From: Paulinella micropora
Lineage: Eukaryota > Cercozoa > Imbricatea > Euglyphida
DNA: 59,270 nucleotides
Direction: 5' to 3'
Assembly (NCBI GenBank): GCA_009731375.1
Contig: BJOX01000210.1
Span: forward strand, 290,731-350,000
Shown: positions 23,505-35,655 of the stretch, in pieces
Position numbering within the stretch: position 1 is the stretch's first letter
How the letters are laid out: the number at the start of each line of letters is the position of its first letter
Position numbers and translations under genes: made by a program
Notes under the pieces: generated by a model
Databases searched by the model: none
The model's input: the letters and a program-made list of their open reading frames with translations, nothing else
Told to the model about the DNA's origin: nothing

Positions 23505-26500
23505 ATGACAAATATTGCCCCCATCACAAGATACCCCAACTATGCTCACGCGATAAAACGAGCAGTACGAACTGCATATAGAGCCATCGTCTCCGCCAAG
23601 AAACTATCAACTGGTTCAAGAAGCCGAATACTATGGAGTCAATTTTTCCCTCTGATGCGAGCTCATTTTTTCGTTTCCATTATCAATGCAATAATCAACT
23701 GCACTCCTCTCCTCCGAAAAATACGTACTCTCCTACAGTGGATCTCCTCCTTCTCTCCCGATATCGATTTATATACCCACCTAGATCGACTCCAGAAACG
23801 TGGCCGCCCAGTGTCCCTCGTCTATTACATATTTTCCCATAAAACCAAACTAGATTATGTCGGTGAGTCGACAACATGGCTAACCAGAACGAAAGACGAA
23901 TTCCGATCGATGCGGCGTTGCGATGCAAATTACCGCCTGAAAGTTACCCGACTCAGCCGTCTTGATGGCAGCGTGGGTTTTCATCAGTTTGTATCCGTAC
24001 CCATAGCGATCATCTGCCCGGTCCCATCGTATATGACAGCAGAAGAAGAGTCCACTATTCGGTCTCAACGACTTGCTCTTGAACAACAGTTTATCTCCCT
24101 CCTACTCCCTCGAATGAATGTACGTCGACGAGCCTATCCTAGAATGCGTCCCTTCCACAACCCGACATACTCCACCCCGAAGAACCAAACCCCCTATGAT
24201 GCACGTGCACGAGCTAAGCAGACCATATGCCCCTGCCGCGAACACGATTGTGGCCACCCGATCTCACTTCGAGGTACTACCCACCACTACCGACGAAGCA
24301 AGTCCATTGCGCTCTGGAGCTCACATTCCGCCCCTCATCCGTATATGCTAAACTATCTCAACTGCTGGACGACTCTGCCCATCGCGAGTTGATCTTAATC
24401 CAAAAATATGGACGCCGAGCTGGCCTGGACGACTGGGACCAGTTGCAACGCCGTTATGGCCGGTCAAAAATATATGAATTCAACCATTCCAACATACGGA
24501 GTACGCCGTACGTCCGTATGCGATCATCTGCTGCTCGGTCCTTACTACGAAGGCCTTTCGGCTCTTTCCTGGATTAGAGTTGACAACACCGCATCCTAAT
24601 TCGACAATACCATACCCATAGTCTAAGAGAAGATTGCCAACCATCCAAACTCTTGGGCAACCCAAATGCGATCGGCGACTATGCACCGAGCTATCAACGT
24701 ATGGCCTCAAGCCAACAGCATGCCCCCCGGCCGCACCAAAGCTTATGTGTTGCGGGTCGTACGATCGAACCTCAAATGCTATCCCCACATATTGCGAAGC
24801 TCAAACTACACTATATCGCTCAGCGTTGGCGGCGGCATCGCTCGTGTATTCGCCCGCACACTCCACTATCCTACTTAGCCTCTACAAACCTTGTTATGCT
24901 GTCAGAAAGTTCCTTGCGCCTCTCACCAAGATAGCCCACAAGAAACCCCCGACGATAGCAAGAATCCTTCTCAACCGTGTGGCCCATACGTCCAAGTTCG
25001 TTTTCTCGATGAAGCAACCACAACCACCTGTTTGTACTTGCAATTCATGGCAACACCTGGTGGCAACCCCCCACTTCTCCGGTCGCTTATCCGACATGCC
25101 GGGCCTCCCAGGAGTAATAGGACAACTAAGTAGCGCATGGTCACCTACGCCTACGAAGGCTAGCATAGAGGTCATCGTCCACAAAGCAATAATCAGTTTC
25201 TCAACCGGGATCGATAGAGTTCTCGGCATCAGACCCTATGACGATACATTGGCAACACGATCCGAGAAACTGGCCCGAAGCGCAGCGGAACTCGTACACA
25301 ACCATCGCCGTGCCCTGAGAACCCGTCTCAAGTTCGCCGGAACATCGCATGACGATATTGATTACCTCTTTCGACCTATCATCGACGCCATCGTCCGTTA
25401 CCAGGACCAGGAACATGCCACTGTCACCATGGATCAAGTGTTCCTGTGCCGTGATAGCCTGAGCCCGCTCATAACCCAGTCTTTGGACAAGAACGGCAAC
25501 TCGATGGGTCGAGTGTCCAGTGTTAACATATCAACGTATGTGGAAGGAGGTCGTAGACTGCCCCGCGTTCGCGAGATCCCCGTCGACCGCAGCTACCCTT
25601 CGGGAGGAATTCATTCGCCTATATAAGGCCAATAACTTCGAACAGTTTGGCCGCCTTAACCGGAGACGATCTAAAATTCATTGTGCTATTGTCTTCCCGA
25701 AAGACAAGTCTCCATATGAGAAGACCCAGCTAGTTTGCAACCAAAAACGCTCACCATGGCGCAACGTGCTTCTTCGCAATCTGAGCCACATCCTGCAGTT
25801 TATCATTTTCCAGCTTGACGGCGTGTTACTACACTTTAATCTTCACGATCTATCGAAACTCAGGCACCATCTTACCCGAGCTACAACTCGCTTCCGCAAC
25901 TTCGATGGGAAAAGCCGCGTGTCTGTCTTTCAGTTCGATGCGAAGCAGATGTTCACATGGCTGTCACATGAATCAGTCGTCCACTCCGTTCTTTTTGCCC
26001 TCACGGCGATGAAAATCTTCACAAGGGATAGTAAACGCTCAGCTACGTTCTGCGATGCTTTCCAAGTCTCGAAACAAGTATTGGGTGCGGACAATAAGCT
26101 ACGGTTCGAAGTGGGATGGAAGAGGGGGAACGCTTTGGCAGATTTCTTTTTCTTTTCGTTCGATGACATCACGCGAATAGTCCGCTTGGATCTAACGAAT
26201 ACATATTTTTCTATGGGAGATTCCGTTTTCACCCAACTCCACGGCTGCCCGATCGGCGGATACCTCTCGGCCCAGCTAGCGGTTATGAAGTGCATGGTTG
26301 ATGAGCACATCGCAATCTCGACCCGAGTTCCCCGACTTCTACGACCAGCCATATATGGAATTCGCCAAGTAGATGACCTGCTACTGATGACCGCTTTATC
26401 TGTTGACCATCCAGTGCTCCATCTACTGTTTTCGCTTATCCGACAGTCGGGCGATAAGAAGAGTCAATCAGACGACCAATTGTACATGGGTGGGCTAGAG

Positions 26501-27001
26501 CTCGAGGAAGATCCGATTTCCCCAAACCAAGGGCACTATTCAATTGTCTTTGCTGGATATGACCTCGTAATTCCTGTTGACGTCCATGAGACGTACCTGT
26601 CCCGGCCACACTTCAAAAGTTGGACATCGATGATGACGGAAAACAGAACGAGGTTCCCTTGCTTGCCACCAATGGATTCCTTTACGAGACGGGAAACCCT
26701 GATTGACACCGTGATTGGTATGCTTACTCTTTTCCATGCCCAATGCTCCAACCAGCACCTACTTGCCGAATCGGTTCTACGCCTTTTTGTGGAGGTTAGA
26801 GACTCTAAAAGCGTGTTCGAGATGGCACTATCCCGACTGATCTCCCGAAACGAGATCTGGTCCGAAATAAGGAAAATGTTTCGAGTGTCTACACAATGGC
26901 CAGACTGGATGGAGAATATGGCTTTCCGTGTACGATGGTCTTGGGTCCAGGATTTCCTAAGCAACTCACCGGCGCTACCAAGTCATTCGCCTCCTGTTTA
27001 A
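23505..27001 (+). pseudogene. E1 GIY-YIG endonuclease - reverse transcriptase (frameshifted)
   Basis: Protein that would nick target DNA and reverse-transcribe the element RNA. The first frame (23505-24392) holds a helical lead (RSRILWSQFFPLMRAHFF) and the GIY-YIG nuclease: LVYYIFS (106-111), DYVGES (117-122), R128, and LEQQFISLLLPRMN with the catalytic-type Glu and Asn. The middle (24227-25626) is spread over three frames with stops. It contains the CxC linker (CTCN, codons 25033-25041) followed by HFSGRLSDMPG. The last frame (25520-27001) carries an intact RT core: FPKDKSPYEKTQLVCNQ (motifs 1-2), FDAKQMFTW (motif A, Asp at 25937), GCPIGGYLSAQLA (motif B) and RQVDDLL (motif C, Asp-Asp at 26372-26377). 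At least three frameshifts; inactive. Confidence 0.85.
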
Positions 27002-27070
27002 TAATCAGCTTTCAGTACGCTAGTCGATGGGTGGGGTTAGAGCGTTGGTAAGTTGGTTCCCCATTCCCTT

Positions 27071-27096
27071 GGCCTCAGGATACGATTCCTGGGGCC
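27071..27096 (+). ncRNA. E1 3'-UTR stem-loop
   Basis: GGCCTCAGGA-tacgat-TCCTGGGGCC: ten pairs, one G-T, starting 70 bases after the RT stop. E2 has a comparable stem and E3 a shorter one at the start of the 3' UTR. A tRNA B-box-like string inside it (GATACGATTCC) is part of this hairpin. Confidence 0.5.
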
Positions 27097-27493
27097 CCTT
27101 AATTTAGCCACTTGACTAACTGATCGTCGGAGTCGAAGGAAATTCCACGACGGAGCGAAGAGGGAAGTCTTCTGGCGACCACGTGGCAATACGATTATGG
27201 GACTTTCTACTTTTTTCCTCGTCTTGTTGGTTAGTTAGTTTCCTTCATCTTCTCTTCCCTTTCCCTCTTCACCATAGTTTTTCTGTTCTTTTTCAATGGG
27301 ATTTCCTCTTCCCTCTTACTTATATTATTATTTCTCTTACTTTTATGATTTCTTTTACCGGTGTTATTATTATTATTATTATTGTTATTATTATCGTTAT
27401 CATGATTATTATTATATATATATATATTTTTCTCCACTGTTATTCTTATCCTTTCTATCATTATTATTATACTTATTATACCTATTATTACAA

Positions 27494-27565
<72 letters not shown>

Positions 27566-27796
27566 GGACACCGTGATAGCCCAGTGGTCAAGTTCTACCA
27601 TCTGGGCCCTGTCGCCAGTTCGATTCCCGTCGGTGCCACCAGTATTTTCATTGAACATACCGGTCCGTCTGGAAGTGTTGGAACTGCCCTTGCGGGGGTG
27701 TCATTAGAGCCTATCGTCAATTCTTCGTACTCCCCTCACGGGTGAGACGATGGAGGCGCATGTGCAGAAATGCATCAGCCATTGACAGAGAAGCAC

Positions 27797-27797
<1 letters not shown>
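27566..27797 (+). mobile_element. tRNA-derived SINE, copy 1
   Basis: The head resembles a tRNA: GGACACCG at the 5' end can pair with CGGTGCC near 27630. An A-box-like TAGCCCAGTGGT and a B-box-like AGTTCGATTCC are correctly ordered and spaced, and the head ends GGTGCCACCA. A body of about 150 bp follows, ending GAGAAGCACT, then an (ATT)n tail. It is inserted in an (ATT)n tract. Confidence 0.8.
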
Positions 27798-27876
<79 letters not shown>

Positions 27877-27911
27877 TATTATTGTTATTGTTATTATTAT
27901 TATTATTATTT

Positions 27912-28143
27912 TGACACCGTGATAGCTCAGTGGTCAAGTTCTACCATCTGGGCCCTGTCGCCAGTTCGATTCCCGTCGGTGCCACCAGTATCTTCATCGA
28001 ACATACCGGTCCGTCTGGAAGCGTTGGAACTGCCCGTGCGGGGGTGTCACTAGAGCCTATCGTCAATTCTTCGTACTCCCCTCACGGGTGAGACGATGGA
28101 GGCGCATGTGCAGATTTGCATCGGCCATTAACAGAGAAGCACT
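27912..28143 (+). mobile_element. tRNA-derived SINE, copy 2
   Basis: Same family and orientation as copy 1, with only a handful of substitutions. The A box reads TAGCTCAGTGGT, closer to a real tRNA. Flanked by (ATT)n on both sides. Confidence 0.8.
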
Positions 28144-28219
28144 ATTATTATTATTATTATTATTATTATTATCATTATTATCATTGTTAGTACTATTACT
28201 ATTATTACATTATTATTTC

Positions 28220-28732
28220 TTATGATTTTTATGTGAGATTTATGCGAGTTTTCGTCTTTTCGTGTTATGAATGGGGGGAGAGTAACGGCTATTTTTACAC
28301 ATGCCACTTTCGGAAATAAGTAGTGATTCACGCCGACACTATCTTATGTGTTCTCGAGAATGTGTTCTAACCTACCTCAGTCATTGTTTTTCCGATTACG
28401 ACGAGGACAGGATGTCATCGGTTTACGTTCTTATAATTATTAATAATTATGAAATTTTACCTTTTCAAGTCTGTTCTTTTGTATTAATTAGTGTACAGTG
28501 ATTTAATGAGATCACTTTTCCACACCCAGTACCAGATTTTTCTAGCTTTTTGAGGCGGTTAGTAACTATTACCAATTTACTAGTGCGGAATCACTTCATG
28601 GCAGGGTCTGCACTGCCACGCGTTTTCCTGCTTAGAAATAGAACTGCAAGGGAGGGAGCAGGGCCCCTGAAGCATAGTTTTGCTCGGTCCCCTAATCTCC
28701 CACGTTGCATCAATACGTTCTTACTAATAAAT
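28220..28732 (+). repeat. E2 upstream pseudo-LTR (block C), empty site for E3
   Basis: Starts at about TGATTTTTATGTGAG (28223) and ends TTACTAATAAAT (28732). It contains the uninterrupted string GGCAGGGTCTGCACTGCC (about 28602-28619), the pre-insertion site of E3. Confidence 0.85.
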
Positions 28733-28735
28733 GCG

Positions 28736-28777
28736 ATTTAGGCTCTGTCGTTTATCAACGGATCAGAGTCGCTAAAT
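28736..28777 (+). ncRNA. 5'-terminal two-tier hairpin of E2
   Basis: Three bases from the inferred 5' end: ATTTAG pairs with CTAAAT, CTCTG with CAGAG, and CGTT-tatc-AACG forms the tip. The first ATG of ORF1 is at 28794. Confidence 0.55.
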
Positions 28778-28793
28778 TTCCCAGGCAACGAAA

Positions 28794-31492
28794 ATGCCCA
28801 GAGGCAACTCCTCGCCTCAGTCAACCCCACCAAGGTGCGAAACCACTTTCAGTCGTCCATCCTATGTTATGTCCTCTGTTTCTGCGCTATAGAGCAAGGG
28901 CCAATAAAAACAACATCCACATGGAACGAACCAGGTATGAGTGTTGTATGTTGTCTCTTATTTCCATGTCACTCCAACTGGCTTGCTCTGACGGTGTGAG
29001 AATGATTACGATAACGAGAACGGTTACGAGAATGGTTACGAGAACGATTATGCGAAAGACTACGAAAACAATCTATTTCACGAGAATGATTATGAGAATG
29101 ATTACGAGAATGATTACGAAACGATTACGAGCAAGGTTACGAGAATGACTGTGAAAACGTTTACGTGATTATACCGTGCCTCACTTTTCCTACCATGCGA
29201 TGTGCCGAAGGCAAATGGAGAGGAGACCGCCTTCTGCTTCCCCTAGAGGAAGTCGAGACCGCCGTCCAAGCGCACGAGAGGACTTCCGACGAGACCAACA
29301 TAGTGTGCCCTATGGGGAACGCGGTTTAGATGATCGCTACTACCGAGAGGAACCACCGCGTTTACCTGTTTGTTCACCGGATAAGGGGAAGAGTGTGAGA
29401 CGATCCTCAAGCGGTCGTAACCCCCCTAACCGATCGAGTGGACGTGCACAGATCAATTGATCTGGTCCAGACGACATTTTGAAAGTTGGCAGCAGCATGT
29501 ATCTACGCATTGGCACGGCAAAGATACTGTACATTCGTGAGACATTCGTAACGCAGAAAGACCGAGAGGGACCCGACAGCTGGGAAGATTTCTGCGAAGA
29601 TGTAGAAGCAGGAAGGCCTGCCCGAATCTCAATGACGGGTGCCAACCATGACGAGTACCTTCAGTGCGTCAGCAACATACTTGGGTTGCAAGCTTACGAA
29701 ATGTTCTGTACGCGTATTCTCAAATTTTCCCGTGTATCAAATCCTCACCCCCGGTCAAGAGGAACCCAACCCCGGTCAACTAGCGAGAGCCATAGGCCCC
29801 GAATTGTTCTGGAATACTAGGTGGATGGTGAACCTGGCTCATCGGTTTATGGAAGAAACACGGAACACCAATATCCCCAAGCTTACGCCTAACAGCTTTG
29901 CACGTCTGCGGTTAGCAGACTCAGTGTCATCATTGCTATTCAGCACCGTCCGAAGTTATCTTGAGGTATCCTATGTTCCTTGCCGACAAATCAGTGAAAT
30001 GGTTACACTCATTTATGGCGCAGTTACAAACCACTTGGAGGATGTCTACCAGTTTCACCATGCTATTGAAGACAACTTTCGTCAAGTCCCCGCTATCTGG
30101 TTCCCAATCTGTTTTCGATGCTCCCCTAGCTGCCCATACGTCTGCCCGCGCAGAAAGAGGCACTGGAGCTTGGTTTGGACGCCTCCCAGATGCGTCCTCG
30201 TCACCTGCCGTGGGTGCACCCGGTTATGGCAGCCCTGCAACCGAATCCATTGATCCTAACCAGAGGGCCACAGCACGACGTTTGAACCTTGACAACGACA
30301 GCGGGACACCGAGCATGGGCATTCCGAAGAAGAAGAAACAACGTACTGCTTTACCTGACCCTATTGACAGAGGAACTCACCAGGGGTCCCATGACCGTCC
30401 GAAGGCTAGTCTTGTCCCTGCCCATTCGTCGAGCTCGCCTAGCTCGTCTAGCTCCTCCAACCCAACTGGCTCTTTTGCCTCAGAAGGATCCGAAGACGAT
30501 ACTGGCGCCCCTGCACCAGTGAAAAGCATGACGTCTGTTCACATTACAACTGATGCAGCCTTAGCTAACTTGTATAACGACTTCAACCAACTCTCCCCCG
30601 AACAGAAGGAGAAGCTTATGAAGCAATCGCAGATGAATGTTAAAGTCGTACTCAAAGCTAAATCAGCTGCTGAAGAAGCTAAAAAGCTTGCTGCTCAGAG
30701 AGACACGATCAGCCAGATGCAGATTCTGGCGGAACAACACCGATCTGACAACGAAGAGTCCGAGTCCGAAGCCGACGAGGACAATCAACGTAGCCGTATC
30801 CCACAATCACCATCCTCACCAACTGAGCCCGTAACCGCTGGTACCTCGCTGGAGGACAAAGAGATCCAACCCTTCATCTAGTTCATCTAGTTCTTCTCAT
30901 TCATCTTACTAGCATAGTCCCTTCCTATCTGCACGGTCAGCCAACCTCTGGGGTCCGGCGACTTGGCCACCGACAGGTATTATACACCTATACCCTTTTA
31001 TTCCCACTCTTGCAAAGGTACTGCTGTAAGCAATGTCTTCCTTCTCCGTTTTCTTTCATGTGTACACCACTATGTATCAAGTATCCCACCCTTACACAAA
31101 TGCTCAACCCTTTCACATACGTTCACGGGAAACATCAGAATCCGGGGCTTTTGGGTTTTCCCAGACTACCAATGTTGACATGCCTGCTGTCCTTTACACC
31201 TTGGCCACTGTTGACCACTATGGCGCGTTATTTGAATTTGTCTTGCGCCTTTATCTCTATGCTATGACTATGTCATGCTTTCCTCCTCTCTCTCTCTCTC
31301 TCTCTATCTTCAGGACCACCAGCAACCTACCTGCACCCCCTCTCATCAAATCCTGATTCGCTCCCCCTTTCTTCACCTCAGGCATCTAAGCGTGTCCGCT
31401 TTGGACAACCGTTGTCGACCACGAGGCTGTACGATACAACGGATGCCGACGAGAGCCATCGCCAAACGAACCGAGGTCGTAGGCGCGGATGA
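28794..31492 (+). pseudogene. E2 ORF1: partner protein of a Penelope-like element (interrupted)
   Basis: The first ATG is at 28794 (MPRGNSSPQSTPPR). Splice-like joints follow: CCAAG-GTGCGA near 28830, a pyrimidine run ending CTATAG at 28893, CCAG-GTATGAG at 28934, and a run ending TTGCAAAG-GTACTG near 31017 with TATCTTCAG at 31310. The Arg/Ser-rich head lies at 29176-29460 and ends in a TGA at 29458. The conserved domain (about 29490-30100) has NPGQLARAIGPELFWNTRW, LADSVSSLLFSTVRSYLEVS and AIEDNFRQVP, with a shift at a T homopolymer near 29725. Then come NLS-like KKKKQR, a Ser-rich stretch, a coiled-coil candidate (LSPEQKEKLMKQSQ to AEEAKKLAAQ, 30590-30700) and an acidic end. A last exon reads SKRVRFGQPLSTT to RRRG. 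Not recognised outside this window. Confidence 0.6.
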
Positions 31493-31726
31493 GGAGGTTC
31501 TCTCAGCCAAGGTCAGACGACCTCGCCGACAAGACGGTCACAAACGCAAACCACACGAGGGGGACGCCTTCAAAAGCGAGCTCTTATGCCTAATGGCTAC
31601 TAGGATAGAGCACAGCCTGCCTCATTAGTATCTACCATCCTTTTTCTACTGTCTAGCATCTCCCACCTGTTCTCTCTCCTATCTGACATTCCCCCCTTTA
31701 ACGTTACCCGCCCTGCGACGCGGGCT

Positions 31727-34700
31727 GTGAAACTGTCCATCCGTAAGGCAACACGCCTAGCTATTTTTGCCAAACAGCTTGCATTCAAATCTAGAGGGGG
31801 CATTCTTTGGACTGTCTTCATGCCCCTGATGCAATGCCACTTTTTCCTCGCTGTCTTATCCACAATCTTTTATAGCACGCCAACCACACGTAAACTTCGT
31901 GCTTTACTCCCTTGGCTTGCGTCTCACTACGACTCGTATGATGTCTACACCGCGCTACGCAACCGCTCTGCGCAACTATATAACCATGTATCCCTTATCT
32001 ACTATTTTTTCTCTACTCGCTCGAAGCTAGACTATATAGGCGAATCATATGTGTGGTATACACGCACCAAACAGGAATTCGCCGCCCTACGTAACCGCTC
32101 GCTTACCTCCCGTTTCTCGAGGCTCGGCGGAAAAGTAGGATACTACACATTCATATCGGTACCCATTATCCTAATCTGCAACATACCCCGCCACCCCTCT
32201 TCTGATCTCTCGAACCTGCTCAAGTCACAGAGACTTTCCCTAGAGAGGAAATGTATTGATTGGCTCAAACCACGCATGAATGCTGTTCGAAGAGCGTACC
32301 CCGCCGCTATCTCACGTTTTCGGACCGATGGTCATAGACCAACCTTACGTATCCGACGGTTGCAACAGCTGAACGACCCTGACGGGAAGCTCATCGACTA
32401 CTCGAGTGCATATCAGCGCTGCGAGTCATTGACGGTATGGCGATCCGGATCAGCACCAGCATCCTATTATGCCAACCTTTCCGAACTACTAGATGATGTC
32501 CAGCATGGCCGAGTTATTTCCATCTACAAGATTGGACGCCAAAGCGGCCTAAGGGACTGGGATCAGTTACGCAGACTCTATGGTCGGTCGAAGCTTTACG
32601 AACAGCAGACGTCTCTCACTGTCACCCCGTATGTCCGCCTTGGATCTAACGACGCACGTCGTGCCCTGTCTCGACCCTATTGCACCCACGTTGTGCGGGT
32701 CGACAACACTGCCACTATCCTAGACGGGGTGATTCCTCTTGAGCTCATAGGAACGCATCCAATGAAGTGGGCTCCACAGATGAGGACTGCCACCCTATGT
32801 CAAGCGATTAACATATGGGGACAAGCAATGCAGCTACCCCCCGGTCGAGTCCGCGACTACGTTGCCCGCGTTCTGAGGTCTAACCTTAGACGTTTTCCCC
32901 GAATCTTTCGAAACTCTCTATACACGCTCAAGACCGAGGTCGGGGCAGCGTTTGCAAAGCCTTTTCTCCGTAGCATCCCCACCTACCTCCTCTCTCTCTA
33001 TGTCCCCGACCTAGCGACCCGCCGTGCACTCCAGCCTCTGGTCAAAATACGTTTTACCGCCCCACCAACGATAGCCACATCACTGTGCAATCAGGCCGAA
33101 CTAACCCAGTCCTTCCGGTTTGTGGGTGCAGAGAGAAGCCCACCGCAATGCACCTGCCAACGATGGCGGCCACTCCAACCGACTGCCGCCCATTTCTCTT
33201 CCCGCCTTAGCGACATGCCAGGAACAGCCGGCCGAGTAGGAGCCATGAGCGCAAAGCGGGCACCAGCACCGTCCCAGTCTTCTGCATGTATTAGCCTCAT
33301 CCGTTCTTGCCTCCAATTTCTCGACAACATCGACCTTGTCCTCGACGCAGCGTCGAGTGGGAGAAGGCACAAACGGGTGCGAGGGGAAGGAAAGTCGTTG
33401 CCGACAACCAGATTCTATCTGGATCTATTGAGGGCAAGGTTCCTGCATGTGGGCGCAAAGGTTAATGAGGTAGATGGTTTTTGTGTTGGTTTAGCCAGCG
33501 GACGAGACCGGAAGAACCTGGACGTGCAACTGAGCCTGCACCGATCAATCAGGATGATATTGCCCGGACTAAGATTTTGTTAGACGGGCTCGTCGTGTGC
33601 GCACTCGATAAGAACCCAAACTCATTATGGGTTGACTGTCCGGTCCTTACCTATGGCCGGATGGAGAAGGAGGTCGTACGAGCCCCTTGCTTCATGCCGT
33701 GTAACCGCAAACCAGAGGACATACTTGACGAGTACTTCCAGCTTTATATTTCCAGAAACCTGAAACGATTTGGGAAACTTGCACGGAAACTAACCCGACT
33801 CCATTCTGCGTTGATCTTCCCCAAGGACAAGTCACCGATAGAGAAGTCTCGTCTAGTGTGTAACCAGAAGCGGTCCCCCTGGCGATATGTATTACGCAAC
33901 CTCGGCCGTATTCTCACCTTTGTTGTCCTTGAGTTCTCCAAACATTGCGTGAATTTCAATCTCAATGACCTGTCTAAGGTACAAGAGCTACTCCATAGGG
34001 CCATGGCCCGTTTCCGCGCCCAAGATGGGACCGCCCATCTCTTTGCCTACCAGTTTGATGTTAAGCAAATGTTCACATGGTTATCCAAACAGTCTGTCCT
34101 CCAGTCCGTTATGTTCGCGCTACGCTTCATCCAAACTTATGGACGTAGTGACGGACGATCGTGTCGCCGAGTCGAGGCTTTCCAAGTCTCGAGAAAACCG
34201 TGGTCCGTGGCAGGAGGGGCACCGAAACATCAAGTCGGGTACAAGACATCTACGGCGAAGGATAACTTTTACTTTTTTACGTTTCAAGACGTCATTGCCC
34301 TAGTCCAGCTCGATCTTGACCATGCTCATTTTACAATGGGGAACGGGGTCTTCATGCAGTTGCATGGGTGTCCGATCGGGGGATATATATCAGCGCAGTT
34401 GGCTGTTTTGAAATGTATGGTAGACGAGCATACCAACCTTACTGCCTATATCCCGAGACCGCTTCGGAAATCGTTCTTTGGCATCCGGCAGGTAGACGAC
34501 CTTCTCCTCCTTGTTACCCTCCCACCATGCCATCCGGTCGTACACAGACTCCTTACGGCCATCAGGAACTCAGGGCAGTCTCAGCAGAGCAAACAGTTCT
34601 ATACAGGGGGATTAGAACTCGAAGAGGAGACGACAGTAACGAAAGGGCTTTACCATTTTCTTGTTTTTGCGGGATATGATCTTGCCCTGCCCACGACAGT

Positions 34701-35151
34701 CGACAGAGATTTCCAGTCACGGCCAACGTTCAAGAATTGGACTCACATGATGTGCGACAACCTTGTCCGCTTCCCGCGACTACCACCACCTGATGATTTT
34801 ACCAGAAGAGACGTCCGCATCGGGACACTGATAGGGATGTTTACCCTGTTTGCTAGTCAGTCATCCGCTAGGTGTCACCTTGTCGAAGCAGTAGTGAAGC
34901 TGTTCATCGAAACCCGATATCCGATGTCACTCTTCTACCGAGCACTTACACAGATGGCGAGGAAGCAGCCTATATGGGATGCGATTCGTAGCTACTTATG
35001 TATGGCTGTAGCTGACCTTCCAGTAGATTTACCCTTTCGCGAGCAATGGAAGTGGGTAATCCAATTCACACTGCCACCCGATCTAAGAGGACAGCCGGTG
35101 AAAGGCTATTGTCCCAGTGGCAGCCATGTCTCCGAACAGCCATACCGATGA
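31727..35151 (+). pseudogene. E2 GIY-YIG endonuclease - reverse transcriptase (one frameshift)
   Basis: Frame one (31727-33583; true start upstream or lost) has the helical lead GGILWTVFMPLMQCHFF and the GIY-YIG nuclease: LIYYFFS (90-96), DYIGES (102-107) and LERKCIDWLKPRMN. A middle region shared with E1 and E3 follows (RTATLCQAINIWGQAMQLPP), then the CxC linker QCTCQRW (residues 475-477) and HFSSRLSDMPG. Frame two (33481-35151) has LDKNPNSLWVDCPVL, FPKDKSPIEKSRLVCNQ (motifs 1-2), FDVKQMFTW (motif A, Asp at 34057), GCPIGGYISAQLA (motif B) and RQVDDLL (motif C, Asp-Asp at 34495-34500). It closes with YTGGLELEEE and a RPTFKNWTHM segment, seen in all three copies. Only one shift, between 33469 and 33583, separates the frames. 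All catalytic residues are present. Confidence 0.88.
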
Positions 35152-35197
35152 ACCTCTATGTCCTTGATATTCACGACTCGGTTTTCGTTTTGCGCAT

Positions 35198-35220
35198 GGC
35201 CCCGGTTGTCCACCGGGGCC
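35198..35220 (+). ncRNA. E2 3'-UTR stem-loop
   Basis: GGCCCCGGT-tgtcc-ACCGGGGCC: nine perfect GC-rich pairs, 47 bases after the RT stop. Confidence 0.6.
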
Positions 35221-35251
35221 GACTCTATCAGGCTCATTGAGGTGTATTGTG

Positions 35252-35655
35252 TGATTTTTATGTGAGATTTATGCGAGTTTTCGTCTTTTCGTATTATGAA
35301 GGGGGGAGAGTAACGGCTATTTTACACATGCCACTTTCGGAAATAAGTAGTGATTCACGCCGACACTATCTTATGTGTGCTCGAGAATGTGTTCTAACCG
35401 ACCTCAGTCATTGTTTTTCCGATTACGACGAGGACAGGATGTCATCGGTTTACGTTCTTATTATTATTAATAATTATGAAATTTTACCTTTTCAAGTCTG
35501 TTCTTTTGTATTAATTAGTGTACAGTGATTTTGCGAGATCACTTTTNNNNNNNNNNTATCACTTTTCCACACCCAATACCAGATTTTTCTAGTCTTTTTG
35601 AGGCGGTTAGTAACTATTACCAATTTACTATTGCGGAATCACTTCATGGCAGGGT
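35252..35655 (+). repeat. E2 downstream pseudo-LTR (block C'), left part
   Basis: Matches 28223-28606. A 10-N gap at 35547-35556 falls where one copy of GATCACTTTT seems duplicated. It continues at 42542 beyond E3. Confidence 0.85.

Larger units (their letters stand above)
27109..28219 (+). repeat. E1 downstream pseudo-LTR, block A' (invaded by two SINEs)
   Basis: Matches 20053-20593 on both sides of two SINE copies that sit in its (ATT)n tract. It ends TACATTATTATTTC, where E2 begins. The rest of the pseudo-LTR, B', resumes at 42676. Confidence 0.85.

Noticed and set aside
27025-27100. tRNA-like Pol III boxes after the E1 RT stop
   Set aside because: The B-box-like string lies inside a ten-pair stem-loop and the A-box match is weak; a 3'-UTR hairpin explains it better.
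27563-27640. Functional tRNA gene
   Set aside because: The acceptor stem is imperfect, no clear anticodon stem can be drawn, and the sequence is followed by a repeated body and ATT tail, so it is a SINE head.
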